DNA of 64,000 nucleotides, taken from the NCBI RefSeq assembly GCF_007489285.1, contig NZ_VLIY01000009.1, forward strand, positions 1 through 64,000, read 5' to 3'. Shown here in pieces: positions 23,301 through 31,406 of the stretch (its first letter is position 1; each line of letters starts with the position of its first letter). This stretch comes from Skermania sp. ID1734 (lineage in GTDB: Bacteria; Actinomycetota; Actinomycetes; Mycobacteriales; Mycobacteriaceae). A program made the translations under genes and the position numbers. The notes beneath the pieces are model-generated. The model was not told the DNA's origin, did no database searches, and saw nothing but the letters and a program-made list of their open reading frames with translations.

Positions 23301-23960
23301 TTAGCCGCGCTGCGAGCCCGCCTTCGGTTGGACCACGACGCAGCACCGACCACTTCGCGGCACCAGGACGGCCCGCTGCGGCGCCTCCCCAACCCCGTCG
23401 AGCATCCCTCGGATGAGCTCAAGGTTGAGACCGCACACCAATTCGGTGTGCCGGCGCGACAGTTGGTGGAAGGGACAATTTCGCAGTTCGATGCGCCCGT
23501 CGGCGTCCTCGACCGGTTCGTAGCCGCAGTCCCGTAGCGCAGACGTCACGTCCCGCCCGGATGCTGCCGCACGGCCGGCCCGCCGCGCCGCGGCGTCGAC
23601 AGTGGCGCGCACCGCGCCTGTCTCGTCGGCAGCTACGGCATCTGCCAGCAGGCCACCCAACAATGCGTAGTTGCGCGGGGGTACCGAGACGGTGAGCTCA
23701 TCCTGTGTGCGCGTGTAGCGCTTCGCCGGTCGCCCCGCCCCCGGGCCGCCGCGCCCGTCGTCGCGGGCATAGCTGACGCTGAAGATGCCGGCGTCGGCGA
23801 GTTTGTCCAGGTGATATGCCGCGAGCGTCCGGCCGATGCCAGCCGCGGCCGCAGCGTCCTCGCGCGAAACCGGCTCGTCGCGCGACGCCACGTATTCGTA
23901 CAGCCGACGGCGCACCGGATCATCGAGGCTGCTCAGCCCCGCAACGGGATCGGTGCTCAT
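23301..23960 (-). CDS. SufR-like winged-helix regulator with conserved cysteines
   Basis: A 219-residue regulator. Residues 1-85 form an ArsR/DeoR-type winged helix (LDDPVRRRLYEYVASRDEPV, then GRTLAAYHLDKLADAGIF and the wing GRGGPGAGRPAKRY). The C-terminal half carries NCPFHQL and, 13 residues later, VCGLNLELIRGML, the C-x13-C spacing also seen in SufR-type regulators that bind an Fe-S cluster; a further Cys pair lies at the end (RCCVVV). It is divergent from the DoxX-folE operon, so it most likely controls that operon and itself. A paralogue at 35485-36138 lies next to ferredoxin. Cluster binding is inference. The start is chosen from GGAGG seven bases upstream. Confidence 0.82.
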   Translation of the reverse strand: MSTDPVAGLSSLDDPVRRRLYEYVASRDEPVSREDAAAAAGIGRTLAAYHLDKLADAGIFSVSYARDDGRGGPGAGRPAKRYTRTQDELTVSVPPRNYALLGGLLADAVAADETGAVRATVDAAARRAGRAAASGRDVTSALRDCGYEPVEDADGRIELRNCPFHQLSRRHTELVCGLNLELIRGMLDGVGEAPQRAVLVPRSGRCCVVVQPKAGSQRG

Positions 23961-24023
23961 GTCGACCTCCATATCTATAACCAATATATCTTGACAACCA
24001 CTGCCGAGGCGCTCACTCTAAAG

Positions 24024-24037
24024 ACAATATTCATTGT
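24024..24037. promoter_or_regulatory. Candidate operator ACAATATTCATTGT
   Basis: A 5-bp inverted repeat (ACAAT / ATTGT) with a 4-base spacer sits 18 bp before the DoxX start, in an unusually AT-rich divergent promoter region of 95 bp. It is the best dyad there and a candidate site for the divergent regulator; the AT-rich stretch at 23970-23995 may hold the regulator's promoter. Confidence 0.35.
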
Positions 24038-24055
24038 TGATAGAAGGAGTCGGAG

Positions 24056-24526
24056 ATGATCACCACCGCTCTGCGCAGTAATCCAGCACCATCGTTTGCC
24101 GTGGCGCGCGACCGAGTGTGCAACGACCCGGCGTTCGGAGCGTTCCTGCTCTTACGCATCGGCTTCGCCGTCCTGCCGCTCTGGATGGGCATCGACAAGT
24201 TCCTCAACAAACTGACCTACTGGCCGCATTACCTGGCGCCGTGGATCACCGATCTGCTTCCGTTCACGGCGCAGACCGCGATGTACGTGGTCGGCGCGAT
24301 CGAGGTAGTCGCGGGCTTCGCGGTGGCGATCAAGCCCCGCTACGCCAGCTACATCGTCGCCGCCTGGCTCGCCGGCATCATCGTCAACCTGCTCACCTAT
24401 CCCGGCTTCTACGACGTCGCCCTGCGCGACTTCGGTTTGCTGCTCGGTGCACTCACGTTGGCGCGATTGGCATCGGTGTACGACCCGTCGTGGTTCCGGC
24501 ACTCAACCGCAGCGCGGGCGCGATGA
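24056..24526 (+). CDS. DoxX/YkgB-type membrane protein
   Basis: A 156-residue four-helix membrane protein. The segments are AFGAFLLLRIGFAVLPLWMG (about residues 28-47), the PFTAQTAMYVVGAIEVVAGF region, IVAAWLAGIIVNLLTYPGFY, and a last helix FGLLLGALTLARLA. The motif WMGIDKFLNKLTYWPHYLAP fits the DoxX-like / YkgB family, whose members are linked to quinone or thiol redox stress and to surface hypochlorous acid resistance in some bacteria. An AGAAGGAG ribosome binding site precedes the ATG. The stop overlaps the start of the GTP cyclohydrolase gene (ATGA), a sign of translational coupling. It is divergent from the SufR-like regulator. Confidence 0.8.
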   Translation: MITTALRSNPAPSFAVARDRVCNDPAFGAFLLLRIGFAVLPLWMGIDKFLNKLTYWPHYLAPWITDLLPFTAQTAMYVVGAIEVVAGFAVAIKPRYASYIVAAWLAGIIVNLLTYPGFYDVALRDFGLLLGALTLARLASVYDPSWFRHSTAARAR

Positions 24527-25113
24527 TGACGCAGACCGTTCTGAACCTCCTCGACTGCGGCCTGCCGGATCTCGCTGCGGCCGAGGAGGCAGCGGCCGCA
24601 TTTCTGCGCGCTCTCGGCGTCGCCACAGACACCGAGAACATGCGCGAGACACCGGCCAGGATGGCCCGCGCGTATGCCGAACTGTTCAGCTCGGACCCGT
24701 TCGAACCGACCACGTTTCCTAATGACGAGGGCTACGACGAACTCGTTGTGGCACGTGACATCCCGCTACGGTCGGTGTGCGAGCACCACCTGCTGCCGTT
24801 CACTGGGACCGCGTGCGTCGGCTATTTACCCGGAGAGCGAATTCTTGGACTCTCGAAGCTGGCGCGCGTTGTCGAGCATTTTGCCTGCCGACCGCAGGTT
24901 CAGGAGCGGCTGACCAAGCAGATAGCCGATTGGCTCACCACCGAACTCAATCCGCGAGCGGTGGGCGTCGTGATCCGCGCCGAACACACGTGCATGACGC
25001 TGCGCGGGGTGCAGGCAACGGGCTCGACCACGTTGACATCGGCGCTACTAGGCAGGCTGCGCACCGACGCTAGTTCGCGACAGGAATTCTTCGCGCTCGC
25101 GGGCATCGGCTGA
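24523..25113 (+). CDS. folE: GTP cyclohydrolase I, probable second copy
   Basis: A 196-residue enzyme converting GTP to 7,8-dihydroneopterin triphosphate, the first step to folate and other pterins. Zinc ligands are visible: Cys86 and His89 in SVCEHHLLPFTG, and Cys157 in RAEHTCMTLRGVQ. Other family marks are ILGLSKLARVVEHFA and QERLTKQIADWL. The size fits the catalytic core of the family. The usual mycobacterial folE lies in a folP-folB-folK cluster beside ftsH; here it is coupled to a DoxX-like gene, so this is probably an additional copy. Start is taken at the ATG overlapping the DoxX stop. Whether it supplies folate or a special pterin is unknown. Confidence 0.92.
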   Translation: MMTQTVLNLLDCGLPDLAAAEEAAAAFLRALGVATDTENMRETPARMARAYAELFSSDPFEPTTFPNDEGYDELVVARDIPLRSVCEHHLLPFTGTACVGYLPGERILGLSKLARVVEHFACRPQVQERLTKQIADWLTTELNPRAVGVVIRAEHTCMTLRGVQATGSTTLTSALLGRLRTDASSRQEFFALAGIG

Positions 25114-25148
25114 GCCGGCTGGCAACATGGTCGGTTCCTGGCCGCCAG

Positions 25149-25904
25149 CTAGCGGCGTGGGAACGCATATCTGAGCCGGGCCGGAGCGCGGAACGGCCGC
25201 CACGCGCCCGGCCGCTGCGCGAGCCGGTCCGCGACCGCATAAAGAACAGCCGGGTGGTGGCCGAACCCGAAGTGGCTGCCCCATACTTCGATGTTCTCGG
25301 CCGTGTCGCTAGAGATGTCAAGACACGCTTGCCAGGCGACAATGCCGTCGAGTCGACTGTAAATGGACGTCGCCGGCACCGGCAGCGGGCCGAGACCATC
25401 CTCGAGGGGCATGATGAGCGGCTCGACATGCCGAGTGCGCCACAGGTTGTAGAACCGGCGGGCGTTGCTGTGCCGGTGCTTCTGCAGCCGGATCGGGCTG
25501 CCGAGGGTAATCACCTGCCGCACCGACTCGGGGTTCGAGCGGACCAGCCGACGAGCGAAGATGCCACCGAGACTCCACCCGATCACCGTCACCGGCTGCC
25601 CGTATTTCGCTGCGAGCGACTGCAACCGATCCGGCATGCCCTGCACAGCCTTGGCTGTCGGGCCGAGGTTGGTGCCCAGTCCCCAGCCATGCGCGGCGTA
25701 TCCCAGTTGGCGCAGGAACCGGCGCAGCACAACGGTGGAGGCGTCGCTCGCGCCGAGTCCCGGGATGACCAGCACCGGATGACCGTCGCCGCGGGGCGCG
25801 CGCGCAAGGATCGGCCAAGCGAGGGTCAGCGAACCGAACTCGGCCAGCGACCGCGAGTAGTCGGTCCACAGCAGCGCGGCATTGGGAGCGCGGGTGGTGC
25901 TCAT
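25149..25904 (-). CDS. Alpha/beta hydrolase
   Basis: A 251-residue alpha/beta hydrolase. The Ser nucleophile lies in VTVIGWSLGGIFARRLV, the oxyanion segment is HPVLVIPGLGASDAST, and a His close to the end lies in HFGFGHHPAVLYAVADR. The lid is short. Proteins like this occur in mycobacteria as lipase/esterase relatives. The start codon overlaps the SDR stop by 4 bp (ATGA), so it is the last gene of the leftward phaC-containing operon. A role in PHA depolymerisation is possible from that context but has no direct support. Confidence 0.78.
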   Translation of the reverse strand: MSTTRAPNAALLWTDYSRSLAEFGSLTLAWPILARAPRGDGHPVLVIPGLGASDASTVVLRRFLRQLGYAAHGWGLGTNLGPTAKAVQGMPDRLQSLAAKYGQPVTVIGWSLGGIFARRLVRSNPESVRQVITLGSPIRLQKHRHSNARRFYNLWRTRHVEPLIMPLEDGLGPLPVPATSIYSRLDGIVAWQACLDISSDTAENIEVWGSHFGFGHHPAVLYAVADRLAQRPGAWRPFRAPARLRYAFPRR

Positions 25905-26668
25905 GTGAGCAACACCCCGCCGTCGACCGGCAGGGTGATCCCGGTGACGTAGCTGCTGGCGTCGCTGGCCAGAAACAGCAAGGCGCCGTTGAGTTCTCCC
26001 GGCTTCCCGAGGCGGCCGTGCACGGTGCGCGGAATGAGCGTGTTGCGCATCCAGTCGTTGTCGATCTGATCGGTCATTTCGGAGGCGAAGTAGCCGGGGG
26101 CGATGGCGTTGACGCGAATCCCTTTGCGGCCGGTCCACTGCTGCGCCAGGTCATGGGTCAGGCCGATCACGCCAGCCTTGCTGGCCGTGTATGCGGCCTG
26201 CGGCAGCCCCATGCTGGTGAGCCCGAGGATGCTGGCGATGTTGATGATCGAACTGCCGGGCTGCATTACCCGCCCGCACGCCTGCGCCATCCAGTAGCAC
26301 GCGTTGAGGTTGAGGTCGATGACCGACCGGAACTCATCGGGCGTTTCCTTGGTCGCCGGGACAGCGGTGCCGACGCCGGCGTTGTTCACGAGAAGGTCGA
26401 TGCGGCCGAATTCGTCCATCCCCGCCTGCACGGTCGATGTGCATTCCTCCGGACTGGTGACGTCGCACTTGACCGCGAGTGCCCGCCTGCCCTGTGCTTC
26501 AACGACTTTGGAAGTCTCCGCGAGCTTGTCTAGGCGTCGGGCGGCAAGGACCACGTCGGCGCCCGCTTGGGCCAATGCCTCGGCGAATTGCACGCCGAGC
26601 CCGCTGGATGCGCCGGTCACCACGGCGACCTTGCCGTCGAGGCGGAATTGGTCGAGTACAGAGCTCAT
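25901..26668 (-). CDS. SDR-family oxidoreductase
   Basis: A 255-residue classical short-chain dehydrogenase. Cofactor motif TGASSGLG near residue 19, NNAG motif LLVNNAGVG, the catalytic YTASK in QAAYTASKAGV, and the closing VTGITLPVDGGVLL are all visible. An Arg pair after the second beta strand (VVLAARRLDK) suggests NADP(H). In the phaC neighbourhood it could act as an acetoacetyl-CoA or 3-oxoacyl reductase supplying PHA monomer, but the family is too broad to prove this. It lies between the GNAT gene (14 bp upstream) and the hydrolase gene (4-bp overlap). Confidence 0.85.
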   Translation of the reverse strand: MSSVLDQFRLDGKVAVVTGASSGLGVQFAEALAQAGADVVLAARRLDKLAETSKVVEAQGRRALAVKCDVTSPEECTSTVQAGMDEFGRIDLLVNNAGVGTAVPATKETPDEFRSVIDLNLNACYWMAQACGRVMQPGSSIINIASILGLTSMGLPQAAYTASKAGVIGLTHDLAQQWTGRKGIRVNAIAPGYFASEMTDQIDNDWMRNTLIPRTVHGRLGKPGELNGALLFLASDASSYVTGITLPVDGGVLLT

Positions 26669-26682
26669 TTAGTGTCTCCTTG

Positions 26683-27207
26683 TCAGGACATCAGGGCGTC
26701 GGACAGCCCCACGCCGTCGATCGTCGACCAGTTTTCATCGACGTTGTGGGCAAGAACGAGCAGATCGTGCAGGTGCCCGTCGCGGTCTCTGATGTGGTCA
26801 CGCAACAAGGCCTCGCCGGTGAAGCCGAGACGGGAAAACATGGCGACCGCGCCTTCCTGGTCGACGGCGAGCTCGACCACCACCTTGCGGATTCCCGTCT
26901 TGAACGCCTCGGTGAGCGCATGCTGGGCAAGCCCCCGACCGAGACCGCTCCCACGCCGCGCCGGGTCGACCACGAGTCGCAGCTCGCCGACATGGCTCGA
27001 CCAGCCGGGCAATCGCTCGACCGCCACATAGCCATCGACCCGTTCATCGTCGATGTCGACCCACCGCAGCGGGTCACCGGCCAGCGCCGAGACAGCCGCT
27101 GTGTCGGACAGGTCCTCGCGGACAAAGGTCAGATCGCGCTCGGACAGCGACCCGAAGAAACCAGTGAGCGCCTCGATGTTGTCGACGGTGACGGGCTGGA
27201 TGGTCAT
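26683..27207 (-). CDS. GNAT-family acetyltransferase
   Basis: A 174-residue GNAT protein. The acetyl-CoA phosphate-binding motif reads DPARRGSGLGRGLAQHAL (about residues 81-98), and the following FTGEALLRDHIRDRDGHLHD completes the acceptor region. Acceptor is unknown. The start overlaps the phaC stop by 4 bp (ATGA), which ties it to PHA synthesis by operon, though no GNAT with a defined role in PHA metabolism is known to me. Confidence 0.83.
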   Translation of the reverse strand: MTIQPVTVDNIEALTGFFGSLSERDLTFVREDLSDTAAVSALAGDPLRWVDIDDERVDGYVAVERLPGWSSHVGELRLVVDPARRGSGLGRGLAQHALTEAFKTGIRKVVVELAVDQEGAVAMFSRLGFTGEALLRDHIRDRDGHLHDLLVLAHNVDENWSTIDGVGLSDALMS

Positions 27208-28289
27208 GACAGTGGCTCGCTTCGCTGCTGCAGGAATTCGATGAGTTTGGGAATGGTCACCCGATGGGCTGACCTTCCGACTATGAGGCCGACGTGACCG
27301 CCCTGCATGCGCAGCACTTCCTTCTGCGCCGAGCCGACCAGATCCATGACCGGCGCTGAGGCCGGTTCGGGGATGACCGTGTCGCGGGTACCGAGGACAG
27401 CTAGGAACGGCGCCGTGATGTCCGAGAGGCTCACTCGGTCGCCGCCCAACTCGAGGCGCCCGGTCATGAACGCGTTGTCGCGCACTAGCATGTTCGCCGC
27501 CTGGCGTGCGGTGGCTCCGGGGAACGGGATGTGGTCGGTGGCCCAGCCATTCATCAGCTGATGGGCGGTCACGAACTCGTCGTTCCACATCCGGTCGAGC
27601 AAGTTCACGTAGTTGGTGATGTCCCCCATGGGGGCAAGCGACCGGAAGCTTTGCAGGATCACCCGCGCCGGTATGTTGCCGTCGTCGCCGACGACCTTGT
27701 CCACGTCCATTTCGGTGCGGCCGATGACATCGACGAGCGATCCCAGCTGACTGAAGTCGACGGGGCACGCGAGCACGGTCAGGCTGCGGATTGGCGACTT
27801 CTGATTGTGTGCGGCATGCATCAGGGTCAGCACACCGCCAAAGCAGTATCCGAAGAGGTTCACCTCGTCGGCCTTGGAACGCCGTTGGATTTGCCGGATG
27901 GCCGCGGGGATCGCCAAATCAACGTAGTCCTCGAACCGGTTGGCAGCGTCGCGTTCGTCGGGCGCTCCCCAATCCAGCATGTACACGTCGAATCCGGTGC
28001 GGACCAAGACTTCGATCAGACTGTTGCCTGGGGCCAAATCGATGATGTAGCTGCGGCTGACCAGGCTCGGGACGATCAGCAGCGGCGGACTGAACTTAAC
28101 GGCGTCGTTGCGGTAATGCCACAGCTCAGCGCGTCCGAACGTCCAGACCACGTCCTTGGGCGACTGACCGTATTTAGGACGCGAGATGCCGGCGGCGAGT
28201 TTGATGCCGTTGCGGGCCCGCAGCGCGTTGCGTTCGATCTCCCGGCGCACCCGGTCGAGCGTCGAAAGCTCTTCAGTAGGTGCTGGCAT
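27204..28289 (-). CDS. phaC: Class III poly(3-hydroxyalkanoate) synthase subunit PhaC
   Basis: A 361-residue polyester synthase that joins (R)-3-hydroxyacyl-CoA units into PHA. Length and the lipase-like box fit class III. The nucleophile is Cys149 in VNLFGYCFGGVLTLM. The acid is Asp303 in AVLGTRDTVIP and the His is His332 in MQGGHVGLIVG, the same spacing as in the Allochromatium enzyme. The motif YMLDWGAPDERD near residue 103 is typical. Class III enzymes need a PhaE partner; the short gene immediately upstream overlaps its start by 17 bp and is the candidate. The stop overlaps the GNAT start. Confidence 0.93.
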   Translation of the reverse strand: MPAPTEELSTLDRVRREIERNALRARNGIKLAAGISRPKYGQSPKDVVWTFGRAELWHYRNDAVKFSPPLLIVPSLVSRSYIIDLAPGNSLIEVLVRTGFDVYMLDWGAPDERDAANRFEDYVDLAIPAAIRQIQRRSKADEVNLFGYCFGGVLTLMHAAHNQKSPIRSLTVLACPVDFSQLGSLVDVIGRTEMDVDKVVGDDGNIPARVILQSFRSLAPMGDITNYVNLLDRMWNDEFVTAHQLMNGWATDHIPFPGATARQAANMLVRDNAFMTGRLELGGDRVSLSDITAPFLAVLGTRDTVIPEPASAPVMDLVGSAQKEVLRMQGGHVGLIVGRSAHRVTIPKLIEFLQQRSEPLS

Positions 28290-28578
28290 CGCCGCGCTCC
28301 TCGAGGTATCGAGTCAACTCCAGCCGCAGCGTTCGGACCTCATGGTCGAGGTCGCCGATCTGGCGGCGCAAGCGCTTGATGTCGGTTCCGGCCGGCAGAT
28401 TGAGCGCATGCAGGATCCGCGCGTTCACGCCGTCGATCGTGCGACCGACCACCGACTGCATCGTCGTGGTGACCGCAACCGCTTGCGAGAACCCTCCCGA
28501 AGCGGTCAGTTCCTGCAGTCTCGGCTCGAGCCGACTCTGAATCGCGCCGTACGCTTCGACCAGCGACGGAATCTTCAC
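28273..28578 (-). CDS. Short coiled-coil protein, PhaE/phasin-like partner of PhaC
   Basis: A 101-residue protein starting at a GTG preceded by GGAGGAGAAGA. It begins KIPSLVEAYGAIQSRLEPRL and ends with a long charged heptad helix (IKRLRRQIGDLDHEVRTLRL), a strong coiled-coil candidate. Class III PhaE has about 350 residues with a hydrophobic N-terminus; this protein has only the length of a C-terminal helix pair, so it may be a minimal PhaE, a phasin or a PhaR-like partner. The gene overlaps the phaC start, so the products are made together. No domain is recognised beyond the coiled-coil. Confidence 0.65.
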   Translation of the reverse strand: MKIPSLVEAYGAIQSRLEPRLQELTASGGFSQAVAVTTTMQSVVGRTIDGVNARILHALNLPAGTDIKRLRRQIGDLDHEVRTLRLELTRYLEERGDASTY

Positions 28579-28606
28579 TTCTTCTCCTCCCCCTGCGCCC
28601 CGATGT

Positions 28607-29194
28607 TCACCGCAGCAGCGCCCCAACGGCCTGTTCGACCTTGCCGGCGTCCGGTGTCTCGCCGGTGATCATGTCGGCATAAATGAACGTCTCGGCGATG
28701 CGGACGATCAGATACGCGGTGTCATGCATCGGCAGCGGCAGGACCAGCCGACCGGTGCCGGCCTCGGCTTCCAGCAACTGCTCCACCGCCGCCGTCATCC
28801 GCGACTGGAACGGCGTGGCCTTCGTGGTCAGTAGGCGCAGCGCCCGCTCGGGCTCGCTGCGCACCCACTGCCCGAAGAACTCCGAATCGATCACCGCCTG
28901 CGAGAAGATGCCCAGCACCGAGGCCACCCGCGCAGCCCCCGCACCTTTCGCGCCGCGCACCGCGTCCTGGAAAGTCGGTTCGGCCACCGACCAAACCACC
29001 TCGGCCAGCAGGTCGTCGCGGCCGCCCACCCAGCGAAAAAGGGTGGCCCGATTGACGCCCACCGTTGCGGCCAGCTCCTGCATCTCGATTCGCCGACCCT
29101 CGATGAACGCGCGGCGCGCAACCCGGAACGCGCTCAGCGGATCCGGCCGACTCGGCGGCATCGCCAGCTGCCGGGCAAGCGGGGTCTGGCGCAT
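28607..29194 (-). CDS. TetR-family regulator (QsdR type)
   Basis: A 195-residue TetR regulator. The helix-turn-helix reads MQELAATVGVNRATLFRWVG (about residues 38-57), followed by a longer alpha-helical domain (SVLGIFSQAVIDSEFFGQWV). The Trp in the recognition helix (RATLFRWVGGRDDLLAE) fits QsdR-like members. It lies 29 bp upstream of the coiled-coil gene in the same direction, so it is probably the first gene of the phaC operon and its autoregulator. The upstream region carries a palindromic site. Its ligand is unknown; an acyl-CoA would make sense in this setting. Confidence 0.85.
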   Translation of the reverse strand: MRQTPLARQLAMPPSRPDPLSAFRVARRAFIEGRRIEMQELAATVGVNRATLFRWVGGRDDLLAEVVWSVAEPTFQDAVRGAKGAGAARVASVLGIFSQAVIDSEFFGQWVRSEPERALRLLTTKATPFQSRMTAAVEQLLEAEAGTGRLVLPLPMHDTAYLIVRIAETFIYADMITGETPDAGKVEQAVGALLR

Positions 29195-29207
29195 GCGTTC
29201 TCCTCAC

Positions 29208-29234
29208 GTGCAACATATGTTGGAAACATTGCAC
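29208..29234. promoter_or_regulatory. Nested palindrome upstream of the TetR/QsdR gene
   Basis: A perfect 12-bp palindrome CAACATATGTTG at 29211-29222 lies inside a wider inverted repeat GTGCAA (29208-29213) and TTGCAC (29229-29234). It starts 14 bp before the regulator's ATG, where an autoregulator would bind. Confidence 0.6.
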
Positions 29235-29273
29235 ACAGGCAGCATAGCCGGAAAGTGTCAAATGACGCCAGCG

Positions 29274-30869
29274 CTATATCGCGCCTTGCCCCGGCGTGGT
29301 GCCGGTCGCGGCCATCATCGACGTCAGCTTGGTGTGCATCGCGCCGGCCTGCGCGGAGTCGTAGTTGCCGAGGTTCAGCGGGTCCGCCCTGTTGTTCATC
29401 TCTTGCGGATCGTTGTCGAGGTCGTACATCTCGTATTGCGGCGGCGCGATACCGGCGGGATCGAAGTACATCGCGTACTTCCAACGGTCGTCGCGGACGC
29501 AACGGATGTGGCTGGCCCCGGTCACGATGGCCTGACCGTTCGGCGTCGCGCAGTTCTGGTCGTCGTAGGTGAACATCACCGCGTCCCGCACCCGGGCGGT
29601 CGGATTCTCCGGATGCGCGGCGGCGTCGTCGATGACCGGCGTCAGGTCGACGCCGCGAAAGTCCCAGTTGCCTGGCGTACGCGAGATCGATGCGAGCGTC
29701 GGCAGCACATCGATCAAGGACGACAACGCAGGCGTCTCAACCGGTTTCGGGAACAGCACGGGGTTGCTCACCACCAGCGGCACCCGCAGCGTTTCCTCGT
29801 AGACATTGAAGATTTTCTGCCGCAGCCCGCCGTGCGAGAGGCCCATCTCGCCGTGGTCGGAAATCCGGAAGACGAGGGTGTCCTCGCGCAGCCCCGGCCG
29901 CGACTCGAGGGCATCGATGACCATCCCGATGTGCTGGTCGACCACCTTGTGCATGTACGCATACAGGTTGACGTAGTTGCGCGGGGCGTCGGGACCGAGC
30001 AGCGGTCCGAGGCCGCCGGCCAGCAGCACCTGCGACTCCGTCTGCGCGGTCGGTTTGTGGTTGAGCAGCAGCGATTCGCCGAATGTCGGTGGCAGGTCGA
30101 TGCCCTGGTTGAAGCACTCCGGCGCGGCCGAACCGTAATTGTCGCAGTGCCCGTCGCTCGCATTCCAGGTCTTCGGGTAGGCGAGGATGTCGTGCGGATT
30201 GCCGAACGAGACGATCAGCGCGAACGGCCGCGAGGTGTCGACGGTCCGCAGGAACTCCGCGCTCTGTTCCGCGATCGGGGTGTCCAGGTTGGCGCAGCCG
30301 CCGCCGAAGTGCGCCGGCTCGGTGTCTTGCGCGACCTCGGGTGGCACCCAGCCCTGAAACCCGTAGGCGGCGAGATCCGCCGGGGTCGGTTCCGCGCCGT
30401 CCGGACCTTTGCTCATGTGCCACTTGCCGCGGTAGTGCACGTTGTAACCGGCCGCGGCCAGCACCTTCGCCATGTTCTGCTCGGTCAACGGCAGTTGTGG
30501 CTCGGTCGGCGAGACGGTCCCGCCGGTGGTGAGCGTGCTGACCACCCCATGCTGCGCCGGATACTTGCCGGTGAAGAAGGTGCTGCGACTGGGCGAGCAC
30601 ATCGCGCTGTTGCAGAAATTGCGAGTGAAGGTCAGGCCGGTGTCGGCCAGCCGCTGCCGGTTCGGCAGATTGCGTTGCGACCAGCCTTGCGGCCAGTACA
30701 TCGGTTGACGCTCTTGGTCGGTGATGATGATCAGGATGTTCGGTCGAGCCGGTAGCGCACTGCGTCCGGCGGCCGCGGCGCGCTGGGGTCCGATCGCGGC
30801 ACCTAGCCCGGCGAGGACGGCGGCGCCGGCCGCGCCCCCGATGAATGATCTGCGGCCAAACCCGGACAC
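29274..30869 (-). CDS. Tat-exported sulfatase
   Basis: A 531-residue sulfatase of the alkaline-phosphatase superfamily. The N-terminal twin-arginine signal reads GFGRRSFIGGAAGAAVLAGL, cleaved after about AAAAG. The formylglycine site is Cys91 in MCSPSRSTFF, the canonical C-x-P-x-R, and metal ligands DQ are at 51-52 in IIITDQERQPM. DHGEMGLSHGG and YRGKWHMSKG are the other metal and substrate-binding patches. It needs a formylglycine-generating enzyme encoded elsewhere. The substrate (an aryl or sugar sulfate) is not predictable. It stands alone between the TetR gene and a secreted-protein gene. Confidence 0.93.
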   Translation of the reverse strand: MSGFGRRSFIGGAAGAAVLAGLGAAIGPQRAAAAGRSALPARPNILIIITDQERQPMYWPQGWSQRNLPNRQRLADTGLTFTRNFCNSAMCSPSRSTFFTGKYPAQHGVVSTLTTGGTVSPTEPQLPLTEQNMAKVLAAAGYNVHYRGKWHMSKGPDGAEPTPADLAAYGFQGWVPPEVAQDTEPAHFGGGCANLDTPIAEQSAEFLRTVDTSRPFALIVSFGNPHDILAYPKTWNASDGHCDNYGSAAPECFNQGIDLPPTFGESLLLNHKPTAQTESQVLLAGGLGPLLGPDAPRNYVNLYAYMHKVVDQHIGMVIDALESRPGLREDTLVFRISDHGEMGLSHGGLRQKIFNVYEETLRVPLVVSNPVLFPKPVETPALSSLIDVLPTLASISRTPGNWDFRGVDLTPVIDDAAAHPENPTARVRDAVMFTYDDQNCATPNGQAIVTGASHIRCVRDDRWKYAMYFDPAGIAPPQYEMYDLDNDPQEMNNRADPLNLGNYDSAQAGAMHTKLTSMMAATGTTPGQGAI

Positions 30870-30956
30870 GCTCTCCCCCTGTCGATCGGCGTCGCCGAGC
30901 GTCCGGCGCTTCGCCGGTCAAATTACCGGAAATACGTCGTGCGAATTGACGAATCG

Positions 30957-31406
30957 TTAGGAAACGACGATCTGGCCGCCGCCGGGCACATGCGGGAAGT
31001 TGGTGTCGATGGTGATGGCCACCCGGCCGGGTCCGGTGTCGGGCGTCAACGGCACCCACATCGCGTTCGTCTCACCCAACGGGGTGTTGTCGCCCAATGG
31101 AACTCCCTGCGCGGGCACCACGCCCTGTGCACCGGTATCCAGGTTGCGCCAGTGCAGGGTCGCGTCGACGCCGCAGTATCCGGCGACCAGAAACGTGAAT
31201 TCGGCACGCACCCAGATGGTCGGGTTCTTGCCGTAGAAGGTGTTTTGCGGGTCATAGAAGGACTCGACCTGCCCGATGCACCCGATGCCGCCACCACCCA
31301 GGGTCCAGGTGGGCGTCAAGCCGATCGGCTGGGCCGCAGCCATCCCGGTCGAGGCGAGAATCGCGCACGCCACCACCGCGGCCACCACCAGAAACCGGCG
31401 AATCAT
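30957..31406 (-). CDS. Secreted protein of unknown function
   Basis: A 149-residue exported protein with a Sec signal (MIRRFLVVAAVVACAILAST) cleaved after about MAAAQ. The mature domain is rich in Gly, Pro, Thr and beta-prone segments (WVRAEFTFLVAGYCGVDATLHW) with two Cys (GIGCIGQ and GYCGVD) likely disulfide-bonded. No family is recognised. The start overlaps the alcohol dehydrogenase stop by 4 bp, so it is translated with that gene, an unusual pairing of a cytoplasmic dehydrogenase with an exported protein. Confidence 0.75.
   Translation of the reverse strand: MIRRFLVVAAVVACAILASTGMAAAQPIGLTPTWTLGGGGIGCIGQVESFYDPQNTFYGKNPTIWVRAEFTFLVAGYCGVDATLHWRNLDTGAQGVVPAQGVPLGDNTPLGETNAMWVPLTPDTGPGRVAITIDTNFPHVPGGGQIVVS

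Noticed and set aside
25118-25149. GCTGGC / GCCAGC inverted repeat between folE and the hydrolase gene as a terminator
   Set aside because: Only six paired bases with a 20-base loop overlapping the hydrolase stop; too weak to call.
28683-30755. A 690-codon plus-strand frame opposite the TetR and sulfatase genes
   Set aside because: It spans two real opposite-strand genes and is Arg/His/Val-rich; no domain or ribosome binding site.
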